A DNA stretch of 64,000 nucleotides from Effrenium voratum. Taxonomy: Eukaryota; Sar; Dinophyceae; Suessiales; Symbiodiniaceae. The translations under genes were made by a program, and so were the position numbers. Positions 49,247 to 58,619 of the stretch are shown one piece after another. Where the stretch lies: positions 1,248,010-1,312,009 of the forward strand of contig CAUJNA010002890.1 of NCBI GenBank assembly GCA_963377175.1, written 5' to 3'. A model generated the notes under the pieces. The model had not been told where the DNA came from. It made no database searches and worked only from the letters and a program-made list of their open reading frames with translations. How positions within the stretch are numbered: the first letter of the stretch is position 1; each line of letters begins with the position of its first letter.

Positions 49247-49284
49247 GTAACATGCTGGTTCGATAGCGTCCTCGACCCCAAAAT

Positions 49285-49347
49285 GTTGGGTAATCTATCA
49301 CTGCTGAAAAAGCATATATTTTTTCCAGGGGGCTTAAGCAAATGGAG
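49285..49347. mobile_element. Family H fragment
   Basis: TTGGGTAATCTATCACTGCT ... TTTTTTCCAGGGGGCTTAAG and CAAATGGAGG. Confidence 0.6.
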
Positions 49348-49644
49348 GAAGATCCAGGGAGTTACGTTGAGCCCTTTTAAGCACCCCAGACAGACATATC
49401 TGCAAAATTATTGAGCAGCGGGAAAGAAAAGCGATAAACCGCAACGGCGACGGTGTTCATAACCGGACAACTCTGTTACGAACAGGGGCATTTTTTTGGT
49501 GTAAACCGAAAGAACCCCAGGTTCTTGCAGAGGGCCAATGGAAAACCACCAATCACCAAATACCAGGGAGGCTGAAAGGAGCCTCATAGCTTGGAGTCTC
49601 AACCCTGGGGCCCTTGGGCATGTTCAGTGATTCAGAGAGAGGGG

Positions 49645-49774
49645 CTAGGTCCCCCAGCGAAAGGGTGCCCTTTCTCACCGTTTCTTTTTTGGGTGGGAGG
49701 GTTCCCCTACTAAAATGGACTACAGAAAAAAAGTGTTGGTGCCCTTTTTCTAGCCTGTCTACTGGAGGACCTAG
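49645..49774. mobile_element. Family A TIR element, copy A14, duplication GGGG
   Basis: CTAGGTCCCCCAGCGAAAGG ... GTCTACTGGAGGACCTAG with GGGG on both sides (49641-49644, 49775-49778). Confidence 0.88.
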
Positions 49775-50353
49775 GGGGTTTTGGAGGGGAGGCACCTAAT
49801 ACAAGCTGGGCAACATGCAGTCCAGGAGTCCATACAAGTGGTCATATCCTTAGATCCATGGGTTCAGAAACCCAAACTCACTCCCTGAGTTCCTTTTGGG
49901 ACTTGTAGCTTTTCTTTTTTGTTCTTCAACTTTTGGGTTTGGGCCGTTCTAGTTGCACAGAAACATAGTGAATGGGTATTGTGCATTCTTGATGGCCAGG
50001 TTCCGATCGGAATTCAAGCAGTTTGGGTGGCGATCATTTAAAGGAACAGCAAGGAAGTGAGCAAACAGGTCATTGTCTTATTTGTTGGGGGCGCTTGGAG
50101 GTTGGCATGTTAAAACCCGGCTTGTTTTAACCCTGGGTACCCTTTCATACAAGACTCTGGTTTAAAGGGAAGCCAAAAGGAACGCCAACCATTATGAGGG
50201 CTCAGATTCCTCTGATAGACAATGTGATGAGCCATTCAGAGTTCCCCTTGTGTCCCTTGTTTTATGGACTTTAAACCTTTGGAGAAAACCATTTTAGTTG
50301 CAGCCACAAATTGGTGTCCTGTTTTTTTTGTTTGTGTTCCTTTTCAATGGCAG

Positions 50354-50511
50354 GAAATGCCGTCCACAGGATCAATGGCTTCGTTGGTTCCTTTGACTCG
50401 CAAAAGACAAGCCCAGCCGTCCGAGGATTTGGGAGCCTTGGGTTTTACCGGGCTTTACCGAAAAAGTCGGCAGGTCGGAGTTACACCCAGAGCTTCGGGG
50501 AGCATGAAGTG
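50354..50511 (+). CDS. Exon-like segment, gene 2
   Basis: A strong polypyrimidine tract and TTTTCAATGGCAG precede a frame NAVHRINGFVGSFDSQKTS, PAVRGFGSLGFYRALPKKS, AGRSYTQSFGEHEVV, with donors GTGGTG or GTGATG; unspliced it stops at 50526. An ATG at 50347 is also in frame. Not recognised. First of a series of + strand segments ending at 58267. Confidence 0.4.
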
Positions 50512-50730
50512 GTGATGCTGCCGTAGTGCGGCATAGCCCTCGTTCATACCCCTTGGCTTCTCTGGTTTCCAACCCACTTAAACAAAGTATTTACCCCTTT
50601 TAGGGAGAGGGGTCTGAACATGAGCAGGTCTCTTGTGTTCATTTGCCCCAAGGGGTATGTAAAAAGTGTATGCACAAGCACCCCTGGACAAATACTGCAA
50701 GTTGCTTATGTTTCGTTTTGGTCTAAGCTG

Positions 50731-50801
50731 TTGGTTTTAAAAGGAATCTATCGCTGCTGAACTGGATGTTTGTCCTTTTCAGGGGCTTGAGCAGATGGAA
50801 G
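50731..50801. mobile_element. Family H fragment
   Basis: TTGGTTTTAAAAGGAATCTA, TCGCTGCTGAACTGGATGTT, then TTTTCAGGGGCTTGAGCAGA and TGG. Confidence 0.55.
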
Positions 50802-50902
50802 AATACAGAATACAGCCAATCCGGGCAGATTACGAGCGATCCCAGCGGCGATGCGGGGGTTAAACAAGGAGGATAAAGTTCCCTGGGGATTAATTTGCCC
50901 AG

Positions 50903-51190
50903 AGTGATACTACCAAACTGGTTCAGAGTCGTAGCAAAGGGTGCTATTGCAGCAACTTCTAGTCACTCAGCCTTAAGGACCTCAACAGCCATGAGCTTCC
51001 AATGGCTCAGCAAGAGCTATGGGTCTGAATCAGTATGGAAATTGTATGCCTAGGTCCCCCAGTAGTGCCCTTTGACCAACTTTTTGTGGTTGGGAGGTTC
51101 CCCTACTAAAACAGACTACAGAAAAAAGGGTACCCTTATTCAACCTCTTTACTGGAGGTCCTAGTATATGCGATTTGGCTGGCTTCTGCG
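50903..51190 (+). CDS. Exon-like segment interrupted by A15, gene 2
   Basis: After TTTGCCCAG the frame reads VILPNWFRVVAKGAIAATSS, HSALRTSTAMSFQWLSKSY, GSESVWKLYA. It reaches TATGC (51045-51049), then element A15, then TATGC again (51167-51171). Removing the element and one TATGC gives ...SVWKLYAIWLASA followed by a consensus donor GCG|GTAAGA. Frame continuity across the element argues that this was one exon. Protein unknown. Confidence 0.45.
51050..51164. mobile_element. Family A TIR element, copy A15, inside an open frame
   Basis: CTAGGTCCCCCAGTAGTGCC ... TTTACTGGAGGTCCTAG. TATGC precedes it directly and recurs after TA on the right. Confidence 0.88.
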
Positions 51191-51766
51191 GTAAGACAAG
51201 GACGAGGCTATGAGCTCTGCGCATGGGCATGCTGCGGACGCGCTGTCCGCACTCGAGGGCTTGAAATACAAGCCTTCCGCTACCTGAGTGGGCGGCTGTC
51301 ATCTTTGCCTGGGAGCTTCCAGTAAACCTATTGACATTTGCGCTAGTCCCTCACGGCAGTCTGCATTGAGCATCGAGTTAGGCAGTTTGCACATATGTTT
51401 GCATGAGATAACATCATTTGCTCAGACTGGGGGTCCTATGAACATCAATGGCAGTCCTGATCCTGATTGAAGACATACGAGAGCTCTACACACTGTGGAA
51501 GGACGCACAAAAGAATTGGCATCCAGTGGATCCCCGCTACCACCATAATCAAGAGACGACCTGATCCTTGCTCTTTGCTGTTTACAGGGTGGGTCTGGGT
51601 CTAGTTATAGTACTGGCGAATGGAACCATAGGATGGCATTGGGCGTAGTATTGCCACTTTGAGGCATGCTGGCAAGCTTCGGACAAGGGTACAGGCTGTC
51701 CGGCCTCGTGCACGCGAGCAAAAAGAACTGGGAGAAGCTCGCCTCAGTGGTTGCACTTTCACCGTT

Positions 51767-51902
51767 TGAGCCAGAATCAACGTCCGGGTAGATGAAGGTT
51801 GGGGAGAGTCCCAAGCATAAATGGCGCCTTCCGAATTCTTGAAGCATGGTTCTGGGCATCGTCCACTTCAGTACCGAGCATTTTTGTTTTGATTGCGACT
51901 CA
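51767..51902. mobile_element. Family C TIR element, copy C6
   Basis: TGAGCCAGAATCAACGTCCG, core GGGTAGATGAAGGTTGGGGA and GAAGCATGGTTCTGGGC, ends GTTTTGATTGCGACTCA. Confidence 0.75.
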
Positions 51903-52356
51903 TGGAAGATCGACTGACTTGTCCTGGATTTGCAGCGCTTTCCGCCCAAAAAGAATTGGTTCCCTTTTTTTCCCGGGTCACTGAATTGAGACAAACGATC
52001 CCAAGTTAGACGGGCTCAATCCAAAAGGCCCAAGTAGCCGGGGGGCTGAGAGCAGGACACCGTGCGGCGGGCGTTTCTTTGCTGCCCCTTGCAGGAAAAG
52101 CTCTGAAAAGCAGGAATCGGATCGAATCGGGTCCTTTTTTGTGTTTCCCCTTTTTCCAATTCCACGCTGAGTCCGATAGTTGTCAACCGAAGAGTGAAAG
52201 GGGGGGGGGAGCTGGGCAAATCCCGACACTTGCAGAAAATCGATTGCGCGTTGTCTCTTGCACACGTCTAGGCTCACCTTGTTGCATATGGGTCTGTCTC
52301 GAAATGGGGGTTGTTCAAAGGGCCCTTTACATGGGGTGACCATTAAGAAACCACCA

Positions 52357-52615
52357 AGCCCGTGAGAACGAGGGTTGCTGGATTCGCCAATTGGAAGGCC
52401 ACCACCCCCTCTGAATGTTACACCTCCTTTATTAATACTGTGGATGGCTGCGAAATCCATTTCGCACCACCTGAGAAACATTGGAATGATGATTCCCCTG
52501 CAAATACCAACCTATTATGGTTTCCCATGGTTCAAAGGGGTGCAGGATTTCGACCATCCACAGTAGTACCCTGTATCATAGCATTTTGGCTTCGCAATTC
52601 AGGAGCCTGTGACTG
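52357..52615 (+). CDS. Open frame interrupted by family E element, gene 2?
   Basis: One frame reads TRVAGFANWKATTPSECYTS, then FIN, up to the element at 52438. After removing the element and one TA it continues STLYHSILASQFRSL to TGA (52613-52615). Protein-like; family unknown. Confidence 0.35.
52438..52563. mobile_element. Family E TIR element, duplication TA, inside an open frame
   Basis: CTGTGGATGGCTGCGAAATC ... TTTCGACCATCCACAG with TA on both sides (52436-52437, 52564-52565). Confidence 0.85.
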
Positions 52616-52916
52616 TTTTGGGGTCCTCAATTGTGGCATGTTTTTTGCTGGACCAAATGCCGGGAAAACATTCGGGCAAAAAAACGCCCCTAACCTTCAA
52701 TTTTAAGACGGCTTCTTTACAAAAAGTAAGGGCAAACATTTGCGCAAGGGGGGGTTGCCCACAAGTGGCCCTGAGCCTCAATGGGTTTAGAAGGCCAATC
52801 CAAGCCGAATCACGGAGTTGCCCAGGGATTTCTCACAAAAAACGTCCAATAGTCCAAGCGAAGCTTCGTCATGACATGGCCTGCAAGGCTTCCGCGCAAG
52901 CTTCCAGCCATAGAAC

Positions 52917-53183
52917 ATGAGAAGCGCGGAATACACGGAATCTGTTGTAGAGAAGCCGAGCCCGCAGAGGAAAAAGACAGGTTGTCGAGCAACAATCATC
53001 GCACGCATGAGCCTTGAAGCGCCCAGTTTTGGCAAGACGCTTCTAAAGTTGCTGTTTGGCAATTCTTTGGAGCACATTTGCAGCAACAATACGGTGGCAC
53101 TTGTTGATCGACTGCGAATACAAAAAATAGCAGCTCACCTCATCTCAATGTGCATCCGCGAAACTGCATCCATGCCCCGATGA
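52917..53183 (+). CDS. Exon-like ORF, gene 2, unknown
   Basis: ATG at 52917: MRSAEYTESVVEKPSPQRKK, TGCRATIIARMSLEAPSFGK, TLLKLLFGNSLEHICSNNTV, ALVDRLRIQKIAAHLISMCI, RETASMPR, TGA. Balanced composition, helical second half. An acceptor TTCCAGCCATAG lies just upstream, so it may be an exon rather than a whole gene. Not recognised. Confidence 0.4.
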   Translation: MRSAEYTESVVEKPSPQRKKTGCRATIIARMSLEAPSFGKTLLKLLFGNSLEHICSNNTVALVDRLRIQKIAAHLISMCIRETASMPR

Positions 53184-53631
53184 GCCCGCGTCAGCTTTGC
53201 ACTTAGAGGCAGGGACAGGTCCGGCGGTGTGTGTGTGTGTTTTTGCTTCTGTTCTAATACAAAAGGTAACGACATGCCGGCATTCAGTGGCATCCGTTTC
53301 GCCTTTGAGTTTGGTGGCAAGGTCACCCCCCCCCCACAAGCAAACCAATGAAAGCAGTCAGCCCCACACAGAGTTTACTTGGACCCTCTGGGAGTAGTTC
53401 AGTGGAATCCACCCTTTTGACTCGTGCCTATGTTTTGACGTATGCCTCTCTCTTCCCGCGCCAAGTAGCACAGTGTTTTCAGACCCCTAGCTAAACACAT
53501 AGAACCCAGAAGACCCCGGTTTGTAGACTCTTGGAGAGCCCTTTAATTTGCAGGGAAGCGCCCAGTTCCATCTTCCGCTGTCCAAGGAGAAGTTCCTTGC
53601 AGCAGGTAGCTAGGAATTTGCCAGGTGCGGC

Positions 53632-53757
53632 ATGATGGGCTGTGGTTACCCAAAAGTAACTGGATTTACTGGACCCATCAAGTACGCCAGATTGGCGCGC
53701 TTGCCTGTTTTGGCCACGTTCTGGGCCACTGTGCCAAGCGAGTTTGCTCTAGCGGGG
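53632..53757 (+). CDS. Short exon-like ORF, 41-42 aa, unknown
   Basis: The frame reads MMGCGYPKVTGFTGPIKYAR, then LARLPVLATFWATVPSEFAL and AGM to TGA. The opposite strand is open too. Too short to assign. Confidence 0.25.
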
Positions 53758-53823
53758 ATGTGAGGAGTAGCACAGAAAGCCCTTGATCCAGTTGCCCGGC
53801 TCCCCCTTTTTTGAACACCCACA

Positions 53824-54141
53824 TTGGATGTTCGGCCAAGTGGTTGGCCATTTCTTTGTGAGGGGCGGAGACAGATAAACAACCCTGCACGCAGGTTTGG
53901 GGAGCAGGTGCGCGGTTCTGAGCAACCGCTATCCTTTCGGGTAGCTTCCCTAGGTCCCCCAGTGCCCTTTTACCCTTGTTTGGGGGAGGGTTCCCCTACT
54001 AAAATAGACTACAGAAAAAGTTGGTACCCTTATTCCAACCTCTCTACTGGAGGACCTAGTTCCTATTTTTGTTCAAGCGGCAAGACGGAGCCAAAGGAGC
54101 GCTTTTGCAGTTTGAGCTGGCCGTCTTCTTTTGCGGTTTAG
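53824..54141 (+). CDS. Open frame containing family A element A16
   Basis: The frame passes through the element because element plus duplication is 114 bases. Without it the reading is RGSEQPLSFRVAS then YFCSSGKTEPKERFCSLSWP. Whether this is coding is uncertain; TTGTTCAAG at 54075 could instead be an acceptor. Confidence 0.25.
   Translation: MDVRPSGWPFLCEGRRQINNPARRFGEQVRGSEQPLSFRVASLGPPVPFYPCLGEGSPTKIDYRKSWYPYSNLSTGGPSSYFCSSGKTEPKERFCSLSWPSSFAV
53950..54059. mobile_element. Family A TIR element, copy A16, duplication TTCC
   Basis: CTAGGTCCCCCAGTGCCCTT ... CTCTACTGGAGGACCTAG with TTCC on both sides (53946-53949, 54060-54063). Confidence 0.9.
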
Positions 54142-54308
54142 CTGTTTTTGTTTTTCTTACAGGACAAGCGGAAGCCGCACTTGTTTTTGGGGGGTCCAAA
54201 TCATTGTCAGAAACCGCTGAATTTGTTTCCTTTCCCCCCCACCACCACCTGCGCGAGCCAGCCCCGCTCGCCCCGCTCGCGGGCGATGGGGGCGTTGGTT
54301 CGGATCGT

Positions 54309-54378
54309 TGCAGGAGATGGGCGAGCAGTTCCGCTGGAGTCCCAATGTCCGGGCCCCCGTCGGAGAAATGTTTGTGAG
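54309..54378 (+). CDS. Exon-like segment, gene 2
   Basis: After GTTCGGATCGTTGCAG the frame reads EMGEQFRWSPNVRAPVGEMF, then VR, near ATATGATG. GC-rich like other exons here. The opposite strand (minus, 54157-54481) is also open, so moderate doubt remains. Confidence 0.35.
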
Positions 54379-54386
54379 ATATGATG

Positions 54387-54523
54387 CAGGGCTCCTGAAA
54401 AAGCGATCTCCATTTTTTGCCCATCCGGTTGAAACATGTGGCGCTTTTTCCACACCAAACTAAGGGAGAAGAAACCACCATTTACAAGTTGCAATGTTCA
54501 GGTGTACAATGTAAGGATCCCTG
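54387..54523. mobile_element. Family F TIR element (CAGGGCTCCTGAAAA)
   Basis: CAGGGCTCCTGAAAAAGCGA ... GTTCAGGTGTACAATGTAAG and GATCCCTG, so the ends CAGGG(C)TCCT / AGGATCCCTG are inverted. It starts nine bases after the previous exon-like segment. Confidence 0.75.
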
Positions 54524-54566
54524 TATGGCTGGCGGACGAAAATGATACTCAACCTACTTGGGCCAT

Positions 54567-54694
54567 CTTGTCCCCCAGCGGAAGGGTGCCCATTTACCCT
54601 TTCTTTTTTGGTTGGGATGGTTCCCCTACAAAAATTGGCTACAGAAAAAGTCGGTACCAACTTATTCTAAACTCCTCTCTACTGGAGGACTTGG
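54567..54694. mobile_element. Family A TIR element, copy A17
   Basis: CTTGTCCCCCAGCGGAAGGG ... CTCTACTGGAGGACTTGG. Confidence 0.8.
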
Positions 54695-54838
54695 GGGCGC
54701 TTGATTCGCCAAGGTTGACCGCGGAGAAAGCAAAACCTGAGTTTATTCATCAGTGGGTTTGGTGGGGAATCAGACCACTTTGGGAGGGGAACATTCTCAT
54801 ATTGATAAACTGGAGTTGATTAGTCTGGGGTCAACGTT

Positions 54839-54961
54839 TAGTTGTTGGCAATCTAGGTTGTAACCCGCGTCAAGAAGTCCCACATTCAGTGGAGTTCACC
54901 TTGGTAGCGGGTTTTAGCACAGGTGGCGAGCCCCTCTCTAACGTGGCCGAACATCCAAGTA
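54839..54961. mobile_element. Family D' TIR element
   Basis: TTGTTGGCAATCTAGGTTGT ... CTAACGTGGCCGAACATCCA and AG. Internal TTCAGTGGAGTT. Confidence 0.55.
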
Positions 54962-55489
54962 GGGTATCCAAGTACCGCCTTCCAAATGGGACTTGTAGGG
55001 CTTAAAAGGTGTTGTTTGGTACTTTTCCAAACGAAGGTAGTTGATTGAACCCTTAGCCCCAGGGTTCCACCAATTCCCATTGAACAATGGCGCGAGGGGA
55101 CTCAGCTTAGATGGCCATCCTGAACGGTAAGTAGTAAACAACGGTCGTTATATGAACCTTCCTTGGTTTAATGGTGGCTTGAATCCTATGTGTCGCGTCG
55201 AACATGGACCAAGGAAAGCGGTCCTCATTCCTCATACTGATGTTTTTGGGGTGTGCCTTGAAACAACCGTTGAGAGGGCGAATGACTTGTTGTTTTGCCT
55301 TGAGAGGGCCATTTCAGGATCTCACTGTACTGGAATCGTCTTTGAGTTGTTTACATGTTTGAGGTTAAGGTTTGCTAATATGGAGCAGCATCATTAAATC
55401 CATGTTTGGTCCCTTTCGTAGGACAAGCGGAATGGCCATGATTACAGCTGCTTCCCGTCTAGGCGACGCGAGTTGGAATGAGTGAACCG

Positions 55490-55922
55490 GTCAGTGGACG
55501 TAAGCCCCCCTGCAATAATGTCCACCAAGTGGCCAACTAAGTCTCATACACATGTTCATACCCATTGCACCTCTTTGTCATACTGTGGGTGGACGAAATC
55601 CTGCACCACTTTGAAACCATGCGACGCCACTGTAGGGTGGTATTTGCAGGGGAATCTAATCATTCCAATGTTTCTGAACGGTGGTGCGAAATGGATTTCG
55701 CAACCATCCACAGCAGGGATTTCTAGGGATCCCTGCACATGCCCCTTCTCTTGGATTTCAGCTCCAACAGGGCACCAACTTCAAAGAAAGACGAGATCCA
55801 ACAGGGCACCACATGGGCACCACAGCTGGCGGCTGAATCCCAAAAGCCATGAAGCCCTGAAACTTGCTGAGTCTTCGTTACTTGCGCATGTCCGTGCCAT
55901 GCAGCCATGCAGCTCTGTCTGA
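55490..55922 (+). CDS. Open frame interrupted by family E element
   Basis: Before the element: VDVSPPAIMSTKWPTKSHTH, VHTHCTSLS. After it, one frame reads QGFLGIPAHAPSLGFQLQQG and another continues to SHEALKLAESSLLAHVRAMQ, PCSSV, stop. Coding potential is uncertain. Confidence 0.2.
55583..55713. mobile_element. Family E TIR element
   Basis: CTGTGGGTGGACGAAATCCT ... GGATTTCGCAACCATCCACAG. Confidence 0.8.
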
Positions 55923-56241
55923 CAGGCCGAATGGATGGGCGCGTGAGCGGTAAAGTGAAGGAAGCCGAAAAGGCAACACGTGAGTGCCAAAAAGCCGAAA
56001 GTTGGCCATTTGGTTGGCTCTACCGTCTGATTGGGCTGGGAGACAGGCCCACTTAGGGTTATTAGTTGGACGGTCATCCACCTGCTAGTAAGGATCCTGA
56101 ATAACCAGCATAATGATTCCTATATAGATGGAACGAAGACCACGGGCCACATCAGGAGTTTTGACTCCATGGACGTATCAACCGTTTATGACCATGTTAG
56201 AACCAGTCAGCTCGGGTGAAAACCGCGTCGCCGGCTGCGAG

Positions 56242-56327
56242 ACTTTGTTTCGAGTCGGATCCGGAAGTCTCAGGAGGAGGAGATGGGCCAAATGCTGCTC
56301 CAGGCGGGTTTCGGCTGCCGGGATTTG
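56242..56327 (+). CDS. Exon-like segment, gene 2
   Basis: After CGGCTGCGAG the frame reads FVSSRIRKSQEEEMGQMLLQ, then AGFGCRDL, ending at TTG|GTCCCA. Charged helix. A family F element follows 16 bases later. Not recognised. Confidence 0.35.
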
Positions 56328-56343
56328 GTCCCAGGACCTAAAT

Positions 56344-56456
56344 CAGGGCTCCTTAAAAACACATTTTGCCCATTTGAAACGTGGCTTTTTCCACCAAAAT
56401 AAACGGAAACCACCATTTACAAGGCAATGTTCAGGTGTATAATGTAAGGATCCCTG
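56344..56456. mobile_element. Family F TIR element
   Basis: CAGGGCTCCTTAAAAACACA ... AATGTAAGGATCCCTG. Confidence 0.75.
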
Positions 56457-56491
56457 TAAATCCTTCCATTTGCTTGCTTGTTTGTTTTACA

Positions 56492-56572
56492 TATCCCCTT
56501 CTGACCCTTGAAAAATGGTGTCAGTACCCAAAATATTGGGGTCGTTTTCGAGGTCATCTAGACTTGACCTCG
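56492..56572. mobile_element. Family B element, diverged
   Basis: TATCCCCTTCTGACCCTTGA, interior ACCCAAAATATTGGGGTC, right end weak. Confidence 0.5.
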
Positions 56573-57010
56573 GTTTTTTTTTGCTTAGGTAAATCTTCGG
56601 TGTGTTTTTTCCCCCAAACTGTTCCCTGATGGTTTCCCCTGGTTACCCACTCTCAGTTGCCCAAAGCCGACCTTTTAACCTTTTGGTTTTCCAGTTTTGG
56701 TCCATTTACCCCAAAAGGTTAACCTTTTATTTCTGGGTCCTTTGGGCAAGTGAGCACTGCAATGGCTTGCCTGCAAACACTGGGCTAGGGAAATCACATG
56801 TTCTCCAAGGTGCACAACACCGAGATTCCAACATGGACCCCCAATGGACCCCTTATTCTAAGGGTTGATTCCCCAAAAGTTGATAACTGGGTTAGCTCTT
56901 CAGAATGGGGAAGTGTGGCTTAGACTTATTTCTGCCTTGGTACCCCTTTCTTTTATGGGTCGTTTCGGCAGAAAAAAAGGAATCGGTCCTTTGGGGGTCC
57001 AACATGTCCC

Positions 57011-57223
57011 AAGCAGCCTGCAAGGTCGCGCACACAACTCCAGGAAGCCTACCAAAGCCTACCTGGAGTCTCCTTCTGATCCGAATCAAAAATGGGTCAA
57101 TGACCACCATTTTTCAAGGGTCAGAAGGAGACTCCAGGTAGAGGCTTTGTATTTGGCACCTAAGGATCCAGAGGGGTTCAATCAATTTCCAAGCACTTGC
57201 GGAGCCATACAGGTTTTCAACAA
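57011..57223 (+). CDS. Exon-like segment interrupted by family B element, gene 2
   Basis: The left frame reads KQPARSRTQLQEAYQSL. The element 57062-57138 with TA duplication interrupts it. After removal the frame continues EALYLAPKDPEGFNQFPS, TCGAIQVFNK, to AAG|GTATTTGG. The joined reading looks like one helical-to-loop protein segment. Protein unknown. Confidence 0.4.
57062..57138. mobile_element. Family B TIR element, duplication TA, inside an open frame
   Basis: CCTGGAGTCTCCTTCTGATC ... GGGTCAGAAGGAGACTCCAGG with TA on both sides (57060-57061, 57139-57140). The 20 bp TIRs are nearly perfect. Confidence 0.88.
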
Positions 57224-57504
57224 GGTATTTGGAGTCTCTTTTAAGTTTGAAACATGGGGCGGTTAAGTTATGACTGTTCTGACCCCTTCATTTTGGGTGT
57301 TGACCCATTTTGGGTCATCTTTTTGTTGCAGCTAGGTGTTCAGCGGTTGTCCCCTTTTTATTCTCAGGGTTCTCGAAAGAAAGCACAAACACAGGTTTCC
57401 GTGTTGTGGAGAGAACCTGTAGCTAAGCAATAGTTTTCATGATTGATGAAACCGTCAGCCTGGGGTTCAAGCCCGAATTTTACGTGTGTGTGTGTTTTGT
57501 CAGG

Positions 57505-57574
57505 GTGCCCCTTTTGTTAACAGTGATTTGAAAGGGAAACCAAAGGGAACACCATTTTGGGGGTCCCCCGCAAA
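57505..57574. repeat. Hairpin repeat family K
   Basis: GGTGCCCCTTTTGTTAACAG, TGATTTGAAAGGGAAACCAA, AGGGAACACCATTTTGGGGG. Confidence 0.6.
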
Positions 57575-57922
57575 TGCCACACCATGTTTCAATTCAGCCG
57601 TTTTCAAGTCCCTGGATCGGGTTGGCCTTTTCTTCAAAAGCGGGGTTCTCAAGGAAACAACAAACTTTTTGCCCCCAACAACTCCCAAGCTCCCCCTTTC
57701 AGGTCCCTTTCAAAGTTTCCATTTAGAGGCTGGAACCTTAAACTTTTCAAAGCCTGGGATTTCAGGAAGCTCCAAATCGAATCAGCGAATCGGCGCATCA
57801 GCTTTTAGTCAGCAGGTTGGACCTGTGCGCTTGGGGCAGGATTGGCGTTCGATTTGCTGCAGTGAATATGTGTTTGTTCAAACCCCGTTTGCGTTTAAAG
57901 AGAATCGATTTCACTACAGCAA

Positions 57923-58045
57923 CTAGGTCCCCCAGTAGTGCCCTTTTTACCGTTTCTTTGTTGGTTGGGAGGGTTTCTTACTAAAATAGACGTCCTGAAA
58001 AAATATAGGGTACCAAATTATTCTAACATGGAAGCTTCCAGGACC
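57923..58045. mobile_element. Family A element, copy A18, right end invaded
   Basis: CTAGGTCCCCCAGTAGTGCC then the core; the right half after TTATT is replaced by a small hairpin element. Confidence 0.75.
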
Positions 58046-58099
58046 CCTTGAAAAGACTTGGTTCCATTTATATCGGCCTTTTGGCAGCTTCCATGTTAG
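58023..58099. mobile_element. 77 bp hairpin element (CTAACATGGAAGCT)
   Basis: Perfect 14 bp ends CTAACATGGAAGCT / AGCTTCCATGTTAG. Seen once here; it cuts off the right end of A18. Confidence 0.65.
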
Positions 58100-58128
58100 G
58101 CTGAGGGAGGTTTTTATTTTTTTTCCAG

Positions 58129-58267
58129 GGCGCATTGGCATACCTGGAAGTTGGTGATCGAATCGGGTGCGCAGGCGGTCTTCATGGAGGACCAGGCAAC
58201 GTGGATTCCAAGGGCCAACCAGTTTGAGAGAGATGGTCCCTTGGTGAAGGGGTCGGGGAACTTCTAG
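58129..58267 (+). CDS. Terminal exon of gene 2
   Basis: A long T tract and TTTTTTTTCCAG precede one base plus AHWHTWKLVIESGAQAVFME, DQATWIPRANQFERDGPLVK, GSGNF and TAG (58265-58267). Good acceptor and natural composition make this the clearest exon after 50 kb. The protein is not recognised. Confidence 0.5.
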
Positions 58268-58335
58268 GCTCGGATGATTTTTTGTTTTTCCCCCCCCCCC
58301 TTGGTATGTTAAAGGGGCAGGGTACCTAGTACCTA

Positions 58336-58412
58336 CCTAGAGTCTCCTTCCGACCCCTAGCAAAATGGGGTCATTACCCAAAAATTTGGGGTCATTGACC
58401 CACATTTGAGAG
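58336..58412. mobile_element. Family B element, right end lost
   Basis: CCTAGAGTCTCCTTCCGACC ... GGTCATTGACCCACATTTGAG. Confidence 0.6.
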
Positions 58413-58420
58413 AAATGGGT

Positions 58421-58494
58421 TTGGCTCAAAATTAAACAGCAGGGGTTAGGCAGGTTGTGGTCCATGTTTCCTTTTACCGGTTTTTTGAGCCACG
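58421..58494. mobile_element. Family G TIR element
   Basis: TTGGCTCAAAATTAAACAGC ... CGGTTTTTTGAGCCAC. Confidence 0.75.
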
Positions 58495-58619
58495 GCCAAA
58501 TGGTCCCTTGGCGATGGGGTACCTACCTCTAGGCTCGCATGATGTTATTTTTCGCTTTGTGCCATTTTTTTTTCCTGGGGTACAACCTAAGATATGTTAA
58601 AGGGGCAGGGTACCTAGTA

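Larger units (their letters stand above)
49247..50353. other. Stretch between the two gene-like sets
   Basis: Holds a family H fragment (49285-49347), family A14 (49645-49774) and a hairpin repeat (50138-50195). No polyadenylation signal or gene recognised. Confidence 0.4.

Noticed and set aside
58415..58440. Second relict spliced leader (TTTGGCTCAAAA)
   Set aside because: It is the left end of a family G TIR element, which recurs at 44937 with a mirror copy at the other end; the match to the leader stops at GGCTCAA.
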